Source: Pseudomonas sp. R37(2017)
GTDB taxonomy: Bacteria > Pseudomonadota > Gammaproteobacteria > Pseudomonadales > Pseudomonadaceae
NCBI RefSeq assembly: GCF_002113375.1
Contig: NZ_NEHO01000013.1
Location: forward strand, 62,001-126,000
DNA length: 64,000 bases
Reading direction: 5' to 3'
Shown here: piece by piece, positions 9,641 to 18,912 of the stretch
How the letters are laid out: each line of letters opens with the position of its first letter
Position numbering within the stretch: position 1 is the stretch's first letter
Notes under the pieces: model-generated
What the model was told of the DNA's origin: nothing
What the model saw: only the letters and a program-made list of their open reading frames with translations
The model's database searches: none
Translations under genes and position numbers: made by a program

Positions 9641-10140
9641 ACAACTTACTGAAGTTGTGCGAAGGCGGTGCGCGACACGTGCTGGATGATCACTGGACCT
9701 TGATCCGCGATACCGAGGGTGAGCTTCCGGCCGGCCCGTTGATCCTGCCACTGGCTCGCTGGCGTCAGCGGCAGGAGGAGAGCCAGCTACAGACAATGAG
9801 CCTGGATGGCATATGGCTCGAACCCGATGACGACTTGGAAAGCCTCGAGTTGTGGCTGGATGTATTGCCACTGATCGCCCTGGATTTTCCCAGCTTTCGC
9901 GACGGACGCAGCTACAGCCAGGCCTATCTGCTGCGTACGCGGCTAGGCTGGCAGGGCGAGTTGCGCGCCATCGGGGACGTGCTGCGCGATCAGCTCAGCC
10001 ATATGCGCCAGTGCGGTTTCAACAGCTTTGCCGTGCGTGAAGACAAGTCCCCTGAAGATGCCCTCAAAGGGCTGGCCGGCATGAGCGTGCTGTATGGACG
10101 TTCGGTGATCGAACCCCGACCGCTGTTTCGGCGCCGCTGA
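9637..10140 (+). CDS. DUF934 protein, sulfite reductase partner
   Basis: A 167-residue DUF934 protein whose start overlaps the cysI stop (ATGA). The conserved DFPSFRDGRSYSQAYLLRTRLG core is at about residues 87-108. The family is almost always encoded next to sulfite reductase and is thought to serve as electron-transfer partner or assembly factor; its biochemical role is not firmly settled. Co-translation with cysI is likely. Confidence 0.9.
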   Translation: MNNLLKLCEGGARHVLDDHWTLIRDTEGELPAGPLILPLARWRQRQEESQLQTMSLDGIWLEPDDDLESLELWLDVLPLIALDFPSFRDGRSYSQAYLLRTRLGWQGELRAIGDVLRDQLSHMRQCGFNSFAVREDKSPEDALKGLAGMSVLYGRSVIEPRPLFRRR

Positions 10141-10188
10141 ACCCAGGACATGACCATCCAAGACTTCGGCGTCAACTGCCAGGAACCT

Positions 10189-11118
10189 TCAGTCCTGGAG
10201 GATTTCGTCTTGACCTGAGGCCTTTAGCAGGCATCGGCGAAAATCCACAACGGCATTATCAGTGTAGGGTTCATCGCGCCAACAAACACCAATGCTGCCT
10301 TCAGCGCCCATTTGAAAGTCCAGAGCCTTGACCAGGCCTCGATGGGTGAAATGCTCGGCAACTCGACCAGAGGCGATCGAAAGCATATCGCTTGTTTGCA
10401 GTAACCAGAGGTTGGCCATCAGCGATGACGATTCGATTCGGCAGGGCAAAGGTTTGAGCCCTGCGCTGCTCAACGCTGAGTCGAGTCTCTGGCGAATCGG
10501 CGTACCTTCCGGCCAGAGAACCCAGTCGAATCCGTAGAGATCATTCCACTCCAGATTCGATTTCAATGCCAGCGGGTGATCGGGACGGGCAATGACTTGC
10601 ATGGGTTCGCGAAACAGCATCTGGCTGTTCAGCGTATACCTGGGCTGATAGCTGTCGAGTCGTCCGACCACCAGATCCAGCTGGCCAAGTTCCAGGCGCT
10701 CAAGCAATACATTCATGGTGCTCTCTTGCAGGGAAACATGGGCCCGTGGGTGCATGGTCAGGAAATGCGCAATGGCGTCGGGTACCAGGCTCGGTGCCGA
10801 GGCCGGTGACGTACCGATGGCGATGTTCGGTGCGTTGCCTTCCTTGAGCGCGTCCATGTTGCTCTGTGCCCGCTCCATCTCGCTCAAGATGCGCCGCACG
10901 TGGTTGATCAGCAGTTCGCCCTGGGCCGTTGGGCGCAATCCGCGGGCGTGGCGCTCGAACAGCGTGGCACCGGCATCTTCCTCAAGGTCTTTGAGCCACT
11001 TCGACAAGCCGGGCTGGGTGGTATTGGCGGTACGCGCGGCGTCGCTGACGCTGCCGGTTTCGGCAAGGCTGATCAGCAGTTGCAGGTGTCTGAGGCGTAG
11101 ACGGGTAGTCCAGGTCAT
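10189..11118 (-). CDS. LysR-family regulator of the gentisate operon
   Basis: A 309-residue LysR protein with the helix-turn-helix at residues 6-65 (GSVSDAARTANTTQPGLSKWLKDLE) and a substrate-binding domain behind it. The ATG at 11118 has AGGTG four bases upstream; an upstream in-frame ATG at 11151 lacks one. It is divergent from the 3-hydroxybenzoate/gentisate operon beginning at 11275, and the gap holds an inverted repeat of LysR type. By analogy with other gentisate loci it probably responds to 3-hydroxybenzoate or gentisate. Confidence 0.9.
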   Translation of the reverse strand: MTWTTRLRLRHLQLLISLAETGSVSDAARTANTTQPGLSKWLKDLEEDAGATLFERHARGLRPTAQGELLINHVRRILSEMERAQSNMDALKEGNAPNIAIGTSPASAPSLVPDAIAHFLTMHPRAHVSLQESTMNVLLERLELGQLDLVVGRLDSYQPRYTLNSQMLFREPMQVIARPDHPLALKSNLEWNDLYGFDWVLWPEGTPIRQRLDSALSSAGLKPLPCRIESSSLMANLWLLQTSDMLSIASGRVAEHFTHRGLVKALDFQMGAEGSIGVCWRDEPYTDNAVVDFRRCLLKASGQDEILQD

Positions 11119-11161
11119 GGGGCACCTATACGAATACCAATATGGATGCATCGTAAAATAT

Positions 11162-11177
11162 CATTATTCTCATAATG
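11162..11177. promoter_or_regulatory. candidate LysR operator between regulator and gentisate operon
   Basis: CATTAT-TCTC-ATAATG, a perfect 6-bp inverted repeat with the T-N11-A geometry of LysR boxes, at 44 bases from the regulator start and 98 from the first operon gene. Confidence 0.6.
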
Positions 11178-11274
11178 CTCGCAGGTTTTTAATGGGTCAA
11201 CGCCGGGGTCGCTGCATGCCAGCGCAACCTGCTAGTCGTGGTCAGCATGACCCACCTTTACCTGGAGCCCTTTG

Positions 11275-11973
11275 ATGAGCTACGTATTCGAGCCACAAGC
11301 CCCCGTGACCCTGGCGGTCGCCGGTAGTGAGCAAAAATTTCCGGTACGCCGCGTTTATTGCGTGGGCCGCAACTACGCCGCGCACGCCCGTGAAATGGGT
11401 TTCGATCCAGACCGCGAACCACCGTTCTTCTTTTGCAAACCTGCCGATGCCGTGGTTGCGGTTGCCTATGAGCAAGTCCTGGAACTGCCTTACCCGGCAG
11501 AAACCAGCAACTACCACTACGAAATCGAGCTGGTCGTTGCCATCGGCAAGGCAGGGCGCAATATTGCATTGGAGCAGGCCAACGACTGCGTATTTGGCTA
11601 CGCCGTGGGCCTGGACATGACCCGCCGCGACCTGCAGATGAAAATGCGCGAAATGGGCCGTCCCTGGGAAATCGGCAAGGCGTTCGATGCGTCGGCGCCG
11701 ATCGGTCCATTGCATCCGGCCAGCCAGATCGGCCATCCGAGCAAGGCCGGTTTGTGGTTGCAGGTCGACGGCACCGATAAACAACGCAGCGACATTGACA
11801 AGCTGATCTGGTCCGTACCGGAAACCATCAGCTACCTCTCACGGTTCTTCGAATTGCAGCCTGGGGATCTGATCATGACCGGCACCCCTGAAGGGGTCGG
11901 TCCAGTGGTGGCCGGTGAGCGCATGACCGGTGGTGTCGAAGGTCTGGGCGAGATCCAGGTCAGCGTCGTCTAG
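11275..11973 (+). CDS. fumarylpyruvate hydrolase (FAH family)
   Basis: A 232-residue FAH-family enzyme. The metal-site pattern YEIELVVAIGK followed by VGLDMTRRDLQ and the C-terminal MTGTPEGVG are visible. In the gentisate route it splits fumarylpyruvate into fumarate and pyruvate, like NagK. It is first in the operon, with GGAG 8 bases before the ATG at 11275. The length matches the short FAH/NagK class and not eukaryotic-type fumarylacetoacetase. Function is assigned from family plus the complete gentisate pathway downstream. Confidence 0.9.
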   Translation: MSYVFEPQAPVTLAVAGSEQKFPVRRVYCVGRNYAAHAREMGFDPDREPPFFFCKPADAVVAVAYEQVLELPYPAETSNYHYEIELVVAIGKAGRNIALEQANDCVFGYAVGLDMTRRDLQMKMREMGRPWEIGKAFDASAPIGPLHPASQIGHPSKAGLWLQVDGTDKQRSDIDKLIWSVPETISYLSRFFELQPGDLIMTGTPEGVGPVVAGERMTGGVEGLGEIQVSVV

Positions 11974-12063
11974 CCGGTTCCGGGGTCGGCTCCACGCCGC
12001 CGGCCCCGGCTCGAATTGCCTATTACGTGGTCCGCGAAACAGGCAGACCCGGAGGATTCACTC

Positions 12064-13431
12064 ATGTCTTCCACTGATAAAAACAACAGTGTGGATGTAC
12101 AAGACTTCATCGACAGCAGGCCGGTCAGCCGTTATCAGTGGCTGGTGCTGGGTTTGTGTTTTCTGGTGACCGCCATTGATGGTCTGGACACTGCCGCCGT
12201 TGGTTTCATCGCCCCGGCCCTGCGTGACGAGTGGGGTTTGACGTCGGCACAACTCAACCCGGTCCTTGGTGCTTCATTGCTGGGCCTGATGCTGGGTGCT
12301 TTCATCGCCGGTCCCTTGGCCGACCGTTTCGGACGCAAAACCATCTTGCTGGTTTCCGTGTTGTTCTTCGGGGGCTGGAGCCTGGCCGCCTGTGCCTCTC
12401 AAGACGTCTTCAGCCTGACGTTGATGCGTTTGCTCACCGGCCTTGGCCTGGGGGGCGCCATGCCTCAGGCAATTACCCTGACTTCCGAATACTGTCCGCA
12501 ACGTCGGCGCTCGTTGATGGTCACCACCATGTTCTGTGGCTTCACCCTCGGCTCGGCGTTCGGCGGCGTGATAGCCGCGCAGCTGGTGCCGGTGTACGGC
12601 TGGCGCAGCGTGCTGTTACTTGGCGGTCTATTGCCGCTGGCATGCCTGCCGTTGCTTTATCTGTTCCTGCCTGAATCGGTGCGGTTTCTGGTGCAGCGCC
12701 AGGTGGCCGCCAGGAAAGTCAGCGCGATTTTGCAGCGCATCAGCGGCCAGCAGATGGCCAGCGATCTCAGGTACGACATTCACGATGGCATCGGTGAATC
12801 CAACACCGGCCAATCGCCGATCCGACAGATTCTCAGTGGCAGCCATCGCACTGGAACCCTGCTGCTGTGGACCTCTTTTTTCATGAGCCTGTTGATCATC
12901 TACATGATGACCAGCTGGTTACCGATTCTGGTCAAGGACACTGGCCTGACACTCAGCCAGGCAGCGCGGGTCAGTGCGATGTTCCAGGTCGGGGGCACTC
13001 TGGGTGCCGTTGTCCTGGGCGCTGCGATGGACCGTTTCAATCCATTCCGGGTGCTGGTCTGCGCCTACGTCGCCGGCGCATTCTGCCTGATGCTCATCGG
13101 TCTGTTTCACGAGCAATTCATCTGGTTGGCCGTCGGCGTGTTCGGCATGGGCTTTTGCATCAGCGGCTCGCAAGTGGGCGCCAATGCCCTGGCCGCCAGT
13201 TTCTACCCGACCACCATGCGTTCCACCGGGGTCAGTTGGGCCCATGGCGTCGGGCGCATCGGTTCGGTCCTCGGCACCTTGAGCGGTGGCTGGATGCTGG
13301 GAGTGGGCATGGGCTTCAACGGCATCTTCAGCGTCCTGATGCTACCCGCCTTGCTGGCCGGCACCGCGATTTTCGTGATGGGCCTGCGCTACAGCCGTTC
13401 GCTGACGCAGCCATCACTCGCCGTTCATTGA
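12064..13431 (+). CDS. AAHS-family aromatic acid:H+ symporter
   Basis: A 455-residue MFS transporter with about 12 membrane spans. It carries the aromatic-acid/H+ symporter signature in TM1 (AIDGLDTAAVGF) and the MFS loop motif GPLADRFGRK. These transporters (PcaK, BenK, MhbT) take up hydroxybenzoates. Its position inside the gentisate operon points to 3-hydroxybenzoate or gentisate as substrate. CGGAGG lies 8 bases before the ATG at 12064; the frame is open upstream to 12016, but without a ribosome site. Confidence 0.9.
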   Translation: MSSTDKNNSVDVQDFIDSRPVSRYQWLVLGLCFLVTAIDGLDTAAVGFIAPALRDEWGLTSAQLNPVLGASLLGLMLGAFIAGPLADRFGRKTILLVSVLFFGGWSLAACASQDVFSLTLMRLLTGLGLGGAMPQAITLTSEYCPQRRRSLMVTTMFCGFTLGSAFGGVIAAQLVPVYGWRSVLLLGGLLPLACLPLLYLFLPESVRFLVQRQVAARKVSAILQRISGQQMASDLRYDIHDGIGESNTGQSPIRQILSGSHRTGTLLLWTSFFMSLLIIYMMTSWLPILVKDTGLTLSQAARVSAMFQVGGTLGAVVLGAAMDRFNPFRVLVCAYVAGAFCLMLIGLFHEQFIWLAVGVFGMGFCISGSQVGANALAASFYPTTMRSTGVSWAHGVGRIGSVLGTLSGGWMLGVGMGFNGIFSVLMLPALLAGTAIFVMGLRYSRSLTQPSLAVH

Positions 13432-13452
13432 TACGCCACAGGAAATACCACC

Positions 13453-14091
13453 ATGAAGCTCTACAGTTTCTTCAATAGCTCCACTTCTTACCGGGTGCGT
13501 ATTGCACTCGCCTTGAAGGGGCTGACCTACGATTACCTGGGCATCAACTTGCGCGAAGGCCAGCAGTACAGTCACGCACACCGTGAATTGAGCCCGATTG
13601 GAGGGGTGCCGGTGCTGGTCACCGATGGCGAGGTACTGACCCAATCCCTGGCGATCATTGATTACCTCGACAACCGATTCCCGCAAACGTGCCTGATCCC
13701 GGTTGATGCACTGCAACGTGCCCGCGTGCTGGAAATCGCCAACCTGATCGGCTGCGATATTCATCCGCTGAACAACGTGCGTGCCCTCAATTACCTGCAG
13801 AACGTGTTGGGTGTCACGGCTGAGCAAAAATCAGCCTGGTACAAGCATTGGGTCGCCGAAGGCCTTAGCGCCGTAGAAGCCTTGCTGCAACGCCATGGCA
13901 GTGGCAACTACTGCGTGGGTGACGAGCCGGGTCTGGCCGAATGCTGCCTGGTACCGCAAGTGGCCAATGCCGAACGCATGGGCTGCGACTTGTCCGGCTA
14001 CCCACGGATCCTGGCCGTATACCGCCACTGCCTGGAACTGCCTGCCTTTCAGGCAGCGGCACCGGCGCGGCAAGCCGATTTCATCGCATGA
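13453..14091 (+). CDS. maleylpyruvate/maleylacetoacetate isomerase (zeta-class GST)
   Basis: A 212-residue glutathione-S-transferase-fold isomerase. The zeta-class active-site segment is SSTSYRVRIALALKG at residues 9-23, with the glutathione-binding QSLAIIDYLD near 65. It converts maleylpyruvate to fumarylpyruvate using glutathione, as NagL does. It lies between the transporter and the hydroxylase. The Ser-Ser-Thr start differs from the SSC of MaiA proteins and fits the maleylpyruvate branch. Confidence 0.9.
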   Translation: MKLYSFFNSSTSYRVRIALALKGLTYDYLGINLREGQQYSHAHRELSPIGGVPVLVTDGEVLTQSLAIIDYLDNRFPQTCLIPVDALQRARVLEIANLIGCDIHPLNNVRALNYLQNVLGVTAEQKSAWYKHWVAEGLSAVEALLQRHGSGNYCVGDEPGLAECCLVPQVANAERMGCDLSGYPRILAVYRHCLELPAFQAAAPARQADFIA

Positions 14092-14155
14092 CTTTCCCGC
14101 AGGCCTCACTGCCCGTTCAACAAGCCTGCACGGCAACATACTGGAGACTCGCATC

Positions 14156-15355
14156 ATGACTGCACAAAACCAAAAACAGTCAATTATCGTCGTCGGCGGC
14201 GGCATCGGTGGCCTTGCGGCCGCCCAGGCGTTGACGCAGCAAGGCATCGCAGTATTGCTGCTGGAGCAGGCGGACCATATCGGCGAGATCGGTGCCGGCA
14301 TCCAGCTTGGGCCGAATGCCTATGCCGCGCTCGACGCCCTGGGCGCGGGGGTTGCAGCCCGCAGTCGTTCGGTGTTCACCGACCACCTGATCATGATGGA
14401 TGCGATCGATGCCCACGAAGTGGCGCGCATCGATGTCGGACAGGCCTTTCGCGACCGTTTCGGCAACCCTTATGGGGTGATTCACCGTGCCGACATTCAC
14501 CTGTCGATCCTCGAAGCGGTGCAAAACAACCCGCTGATCCAGTTCAAAACCTCCGTGCGTATCGAACGGATTGAGCAGGATGAGGCTGGCGTTACCTTGA
14601 ACGACCAACACGGCAACACTTATCGCGCCGATGCCGTGATCGGCTGCGACGGCGTGCGGTCGGTGGTTCGTGATGCTCTACATGGCGAGCCGCCGCGGGT
14701 GACCGGGCATGTGGTGTATCGTGCCGTGGTGGATGAAAAAGACATGCCCGAGGACTTGCGCGTCAACGCGCCAATGCTCTGGGCCGGTCCGCGTTGCCAC
14801 CTGGTGCACTACCCGTTGCGCGGTGGCAAGCAATACAACCTGGTCGTGACCTTCCACAGCAAGGAACAGGAAGAGTGGGGCGTTACTGAAGGCAGCAAGG
14901 AAGAAGTGCTGCAATACTTCGAGGGTATCCACCCGCGTCCACGGCAAATGCTCGATCGTCCGACCTCGTGGCGGCGCTGGGCCACGGCAGACCGCGATCC
15001 GGTGGAAAGCTGGGGCGAGGGGCGCATCACTATCCTCGGCGATGCCGCTCACCCGATGACTCAATACCTGGCCCAGGGCGCCTGTAGCGCGCTGGAAGAT
15101 GCCGTGGTCCTGGGACAGGCGATCAAGCAGTGCGACTTCGACCTGCCGGCAGCCTTTCGTCTGTACGAAACCATCCGCATCCCGCGCACGGCCCGCATTC
15201 TCTGGTCGGCCCGGGAGATGGGTCGTCTCTACCACGCCAAAGGCGTCGAGCGTCAGGTGCGTAATCAACTCTGGGATGGCCGCACTCAGGAGCAGTTCTA
15301 CGACGCCTTGCAATGGTTGTACGGCTGGAGCCTCGACAACTGCATGAAACACTGA
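14156..15355 (+). CDS. 3-hydroxybenzoate 6-hydroxylase (FAD monooxygenase)
   Basis: A 399-residue class A flavoprotein monooxygenase. It has the N-terminal dinucleotide fold VVGGGIGGLAAAQAL (residues 13-27), the DG motif GCDGVRSVVR (about 163) and the FAD motif GDAAHPM (about 297). It inserts oxygen at C6 of 3-hydroxybenzoate with NADH to give gentisate, like NagX, XlnD and MhbM. The ATG at 14156 follows GGAG by 8 bases. The adjacent gentisate dioxygenase supports this assignment over salicylate hydroxylase, a close relative. Confidence 0.88.
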   Translation: MTAQNQKQSIIVVGGGIGGLAAAQALTQQGIAVLLLEQADHIGEIGAGIQLGPNAYAALDALGAGVAARSRSVFTDHLIMMDAIDAHEVARIDVGQAFRDRFGNPYGVIHRADIHLSILEAVQNNPLIQFKTSVRIERIEQDEAGVTLNDQHGNTYRADAVIGCDGVRSVVRDALHGEPPRVTGHVVYRAVVDEKDMPEDLRVNAPMLWAGPRCHLVHYPLRGGKQYNLVVTFHSKEQEEWGVTEGSKEEVLQYFEGIHPRPRQMLDRPTSWRRWATADRDPVESWGEGRITILGDAAHPMTQYLAQGACSALEDAVVLGQAIKQCDFDLPAAFRLYETIRIPRTARILWSAREMGRLYHAKGVERQVRNQLWDGRTQEQFYDALQWLYGWSLDNCMKH

Positions 15356-15445
15356 TTCGGTCACCGCTTTACCTGATGTCTGCGCGGCCTGCAACCTGGA
15401 GACGGCGCCGCGCATCGCCATTTCAATGAAAGAGGATACGTAGCC

Positions 15446-16558
15446 ATGTCCAATCATGATGGACTTGAACAGGCCCCCGCTCACAACGCCATGGCGCCGG
15501 ACGACAGCCCCCAATTGCGCCAACTGTATGCCGACTTCGAAGCCGGGCATATGATGCCGCTGTGGACCCAGATCGGTAACCTGATGCCCCGTCACCCGAT
15601 GCCGCGCGCCGTGCCGCATGTGTGGAAATGGTCCGACCTGTACCCTCTGGCCAAGCGCTCTGGTGATCTGGTGCCGGTGGGGCGTGGCGGCGAGCGCCGG
15701 GCCATCGGCCTCGGTAACCCGGGGCTTGAGGGGCGTCCCTATATCAGCCCGACCCTGTGGTGCGCGATCCAGTACCTGGGCCCGCGTGAAACTGCGCCGG
15801 AACATCGCCACGCACAAAATGCCTTCCGTTTCGTGATCGAAGGCGAGGGGGTCTGGACCGTGGTCAATGGCGACCCGGTGCGCATGAGCCGTGGCGACCT
15901 GTTGTTGACCCCTGGCTGGAACTTTCACGGCCACCAGAACGTGACTGACAAACCGATGGCCTGGATCGACGGTCTTGATATTCCGTTTTCCTACCAGAAC
16001 GATGTCGGCTTCTTTGAGTTCGGCTCGGAAAAGCTCACCGATACCACTACGCCGCAATTCTCCCGTGGCGAACGCCTTTGGTGTCATCCGGGGCTGCGTC
16101 CGTTGTCGGGTTTGGCCAACACCGTCAGTTCACCTATCGGTGCCTATCGCTGGGAACACACCAATCGTGCTCTCGCCGAGCAATTGCGACTCGAAGAGGA
16201 AGGCTATGCCGGTGTCCTGGAGCAAGGCCACGCCGCAGTGCGTTACATCAACCCGACCACCGGTGGCGACATCATGTCTACCATCCGCGCCGAATTTCAT
16301 CGTTTGCGTGCCGGCGCGGTCTCGGCTGAGCGTCGGGAAGTCGGTTCGCGAGTTTTCCAGGTATTCGAGGGCAGGGGACAGGTGGTGCTCGACGGTGTCA
16401 CGCTACATCTGGAAAAAGGTGACCTTTTCGTGATTCCGTCCTGGATCAGTTGGTCACTACAGGCCGAAAGCCAATTCGACCTGTTCAGTTTTTCCGATGC
16501 GCCGATCATGGAACGACTGAATTTCGACCGCACCATGGTTAATGGCCAGTTGGCCTGA
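15446..16558 (+). CDS. gentisate 1,2-dioxygenase
   Basis: A 370-residue bicupin dioxygenase. The N-terminal cupin metal site PEHRHAQNAFRFVIEGEG lies near residue 116, and the second, metal-free-looking cupin covers about 275-345. It opens the gentisate ring to maleylpyruvate using Fe(II) and O2. It is the last gene of the five-gene operon, so the encoded enzymes go from 3-hydroxybenzoate to fumarate plus pyruvate with no missing step. Confidence 0.93.
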   Translation: MSNHDGLEQAPAHNAMAPDDSPQLRQLYADFEAGHMMPLWTQIGNLMPRHPMPRAVPHVWKWSDLYPLAKRSGDLVPVGRGGERRAIGLGNPGLEGRPYISPTLWCAIQYLGPRETAPEHRHAQNAFRFVIEGEGVWTVVNGDPVRMSRGDLLLTPGWNFHGHQNVTDKPMAWIDGLDIPFSYQNDVGFFEFGSEKLTDTTTPQFSRGERLWCHPGLRPLSGLANTVSSPIGAYRWEHTNRALAEQLRLEEEGYAGVLEQGHAAVRYINPTTGGDIMSTIRAEFHRLRAGAVSAERREVGSRVFQVFEGRGQVVLDGVTLHLEKGDLFVIPSWISWSLQAESQFDLFSFSDAPIMERLNFDRTMVNGQLA

Positions 16559-16575
16559 GATCACGCTCAGAGCTT

Positions 16576-16612
16576 GCCAGCCCAGTGCTGGCATCCTGGA
16601 TGTCTGGATGCC
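16576..16612. other. two overlapping hairpins after the gentisate operon
   Basis: GCCAGC-N5-GCTGGC (16576-16592) and GGCATCC-N9-GGATGCC (16590-16612) share three bases and so cannot form together. No T run follows, so this is not a standard terminator. It could end or stabilise the operon transcript. Confidence 0.4.
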
Positions 16613-16734
16613 AAATCCAGACAGTACCACCCCATTCCGGCGCCTGAAGTACCCGAACAATACCCGTTTCGTGATGTAGGAGAGGGCGCTACCTTTAATA
16701 CAACCATCGGGTTCGATAAAGTCCATCCAAACTT

Positions 16735-16764
16735 AACTCAACTAAATAGATGTTTAGTTGAGTT
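16735..16764. repeat. 12-bp perfect inverted repeat
   Basis: AACTCAACTAAA, six bases, TTTAGTTGAGTT. It lies in gene-poor DNA, with no adjacent gene start. Confidence 0.6.
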
Positions 16765-16978
16765 GGCTAATGATTCCACGTAGAGGTCGTTGCGTTGCCA
16801 TTTGCGGTAGACCATCTTCAAGAGTACATATCACTCTCCAGACGCGAGTGATCGTAAGGGTAAACATTCCAACCGGCAAACCCCAGAACTCGAACAGCAT
16901 TACGGAGCTTTGAAATCCTAGGAGTGCTAGGCATATCAAGGCTAACACGTCGGTTCAGTATTACTCTGTAAACTGGTT

Positions 16979-17015
16979 TTTTGACTTGTTAACTACGGTG
17001 GTTAACAAGTCAAAA
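16979..17015. repeat. 15-bp perfect inverted repeat
   Basis: TTTTGACTTGTTAAC, seven bases, GTTAACAAGTCAAAA. The right-hand part GTGGTTAACAA recurs once more directly downstream (about 17018-17028). It could be an end of a lost element or a binding site. Confidence 0.6.
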
Positions 17016-17834
17016 TTGTGGTTAACAACGGCACCGGACGAGCATTTCACTGAGCTTTTCATCCAACCAGATTTTCGCGAGTTTCAGGGGTATCTGGTGG
17101 CTGGAGAACTCTACGGCCTTCAAACGCAACGTGTGTATCGCCAAACCGTCAGTGCCTGCAAGCAAATCAATGGACGTTTGTGTTTTCCACGCGTGGCAGC
17201 CCTTAAAATCTGCTCACCAACTCCACGCTGAACGCTGCAGATTTCACACAGCGCCGTGCTCGGAGGCGAATCTGCGGTATCAGCAATGGCATAAATGAAC
17301 GGGCTAACCCCAAAACATTTCCATTACTAAGCGAATCGGTGAACTCGGGTCTGGGGCACGATTACATCAATCAAGAACGACATCCGTGGATTCGCTACTC
17401 ACGAAGTAAAATCAGGCGCGCCGAAGCCCGCCAGAACTCACACCGGTTCGGTAAGTGAACTCGTTAAGCGGAGACCACGAGGACCAATGGAGAACAAAAA
17501 TGCGCACGTGTAGATCATCAGTGCAAGCCATCGGGTGACCGTACCGGCCATAAACTCATCAGATAGAATGTAAGATGTGCAGGTAGAGGTAAATTCTTTT
17601 CCAGGCGGCTAAACGGCTATGCACGAAATTTAGTTCTCGAAATGAAGAGAGATTACTTCCGAGAGCTAGGGGCCTGGCTTCAAATCTGCCGAGCACGTCC
17701 CCAGCAGCGGCACATGATATTACGCATAATGTATATTATGTTAAATGAAAGATTATTGAATCGCCCTTCACTTATCGTAGAACCAATCCGATCAAGTCTC
17801 AGCCTCTCCCCCGTATTTCGCCGCATCACTCAAA

Positions 17835-18749
17835 TCAAACCAATAAATCCACAGTCTGCAACATCCGCCGATACGGCGAATGCGCCTGTTCCATCTCCCA
17901 CTGAATGATCTCAATCAAACAATCCAAAAATCGCTGCGCCGCAGGTCTCAACGGCTGTCCGCTACGACTGATGGCGCCTACCGAAGCGCTGCCTACCGAA
18001 TCGCGCAATGGCAAGGCGCACAAACCTTCCCGTTGCGCGCAAATCTCCACCAGCGGCCAGGGAAAGATGCTTAGCATGTCTGTTTCCCGCAGCAAACTCA
18101 TGATGATCGAGATCGAATGGGCGAAATGCACATGCCCTTGGGTCGAAATCGCACCGTCCTGCTGTGAGGCCAATATCCAGTCGGCGGATTCCAGTTCTTC
18201 CATGCCATGGCAGTCAGACAACGGGTGTTGCTGGCGAGCGACTACGGCGCAATCCGCGGTGAACAGTGGCTGATACGTCAGATCGGTGCTGGAAAAGCGA
18301 GTATCGAGACGCCCGATAAACAGATCGACTCGTGCCTCACGCAGCATCGGGCACGCCACCGATGAAAGCCCCTCGTGCAATTCCAGTTGCACTTGCGGAA
18401 ACAGTTGGCGGAAACGTACAAGCGCCTTGGGCATGAGGGTCATTGCCAGCCAGGGCGTGACGGCAACCGACAAACTTCCTGTCAGTTCCCCATTTTCATC
18501 AGCCAATACCTGTTGCGCGTTGCTCATTTGCGCCACCACCAGGCGTGCCTGAATCAACAGTTTCTTGCCAAGTTCGGTAAACACAATCCCCGTGGCATTA
18601 CGGATCAGCAGTTGCGTCGCGCTGTCTTGTTCCAGTTTCTGGATGGCCTTGGTGACAGCGGCCGGCGACGTGTCGAGGCTTTTGGCGGCGCCGCGAATGC
18701 TGCCCGCGTCGGCCACTGCCACCAGTGCATTGAGTTGATAGAACTTCAT
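17835..18749 (-). CDS. LysR-family regulator
   Basis: A 304-residue LysR protein with its helix-turn-helix at residues 2-61 (GSIRGAAKSLDTSPAAVTKAIQKLE). The ATG at 18749 gives a family-typical start (MKFYQLNALVAVADAGS); a GTG at 18761 is an alternative. It is divergent from the M20 peptidase / binding protein / PhyH genes beginning at 18913, with 163 bases between, and is probably their regulator. The effector is unknown. Confidence 0.88.
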   Translation of the reverse strand: MKFYQLNALVAVADAGSIRGAAKSLDTSPAAVTKAIQKLEQDSATQLLIRNATGIVFTELGKKLLIQARLVVAQMSNAQQVLADENGELTGSLSVAVTPWLAMTLMPKALVRFRQLFPQVQLELHEGLSSVACPMLREARVDLFIGRLDTRFSSTDLTYQPLFTADCAVVARQQHPLSDCHGMEELESADWILASQQDGAISTQGHVHFAHSISIIMSLLRETDMLSIFPWPLVEICAQREGLCALPLRDSVGSASVGAISRSGQPLRPAAQRFLDCLIEIIQWEMEQAHSPYRRMLQTVDLLV

Positions 18750-18912
18750 GGTATCCGCCACTGTTAACCTTGGGTTGTCGCGTTCACTTTCGATTGCCTG
18801 TCAGCCGTTGCCCAGGCCCTCTACTCTCGGACCCATACCGCCCGGGCTTCGATCCTCAGCAAAGGACCGTACCAGAGGTACCTCCAACTGGTCACCAAGG
18901 AAAACGCTGCCA

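Larger units (their letters stand above)
16613..17834. other. gene-poor, lower-GC intergenic stretch with inverted repeats
   Basis: About 1.2 kb in which I find no convincing gene: the open frames are under 90 codons and match no family I recognise. It holds three clear inverted repeats (16735-16764, 16979-17015, 17725-17740). The base composition looks more AT-rich than both flanks. It may be an old insertion scar. Confidence 0.5.

Noticed and set aside
14678..16087. A 469-codon minus-strand frame across the hydroxylase and dioxygenase genes
   Set aside because: Shadow of two well-supported genes; no domain is visible in its translation.
16754..16948. A 64-codon hydrophobic ORF on the minus strand in the gene-poor stretch
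   Set aside because: Its start lacks a ribosome site and its end runs through an inverted repeat; it looks like chance.
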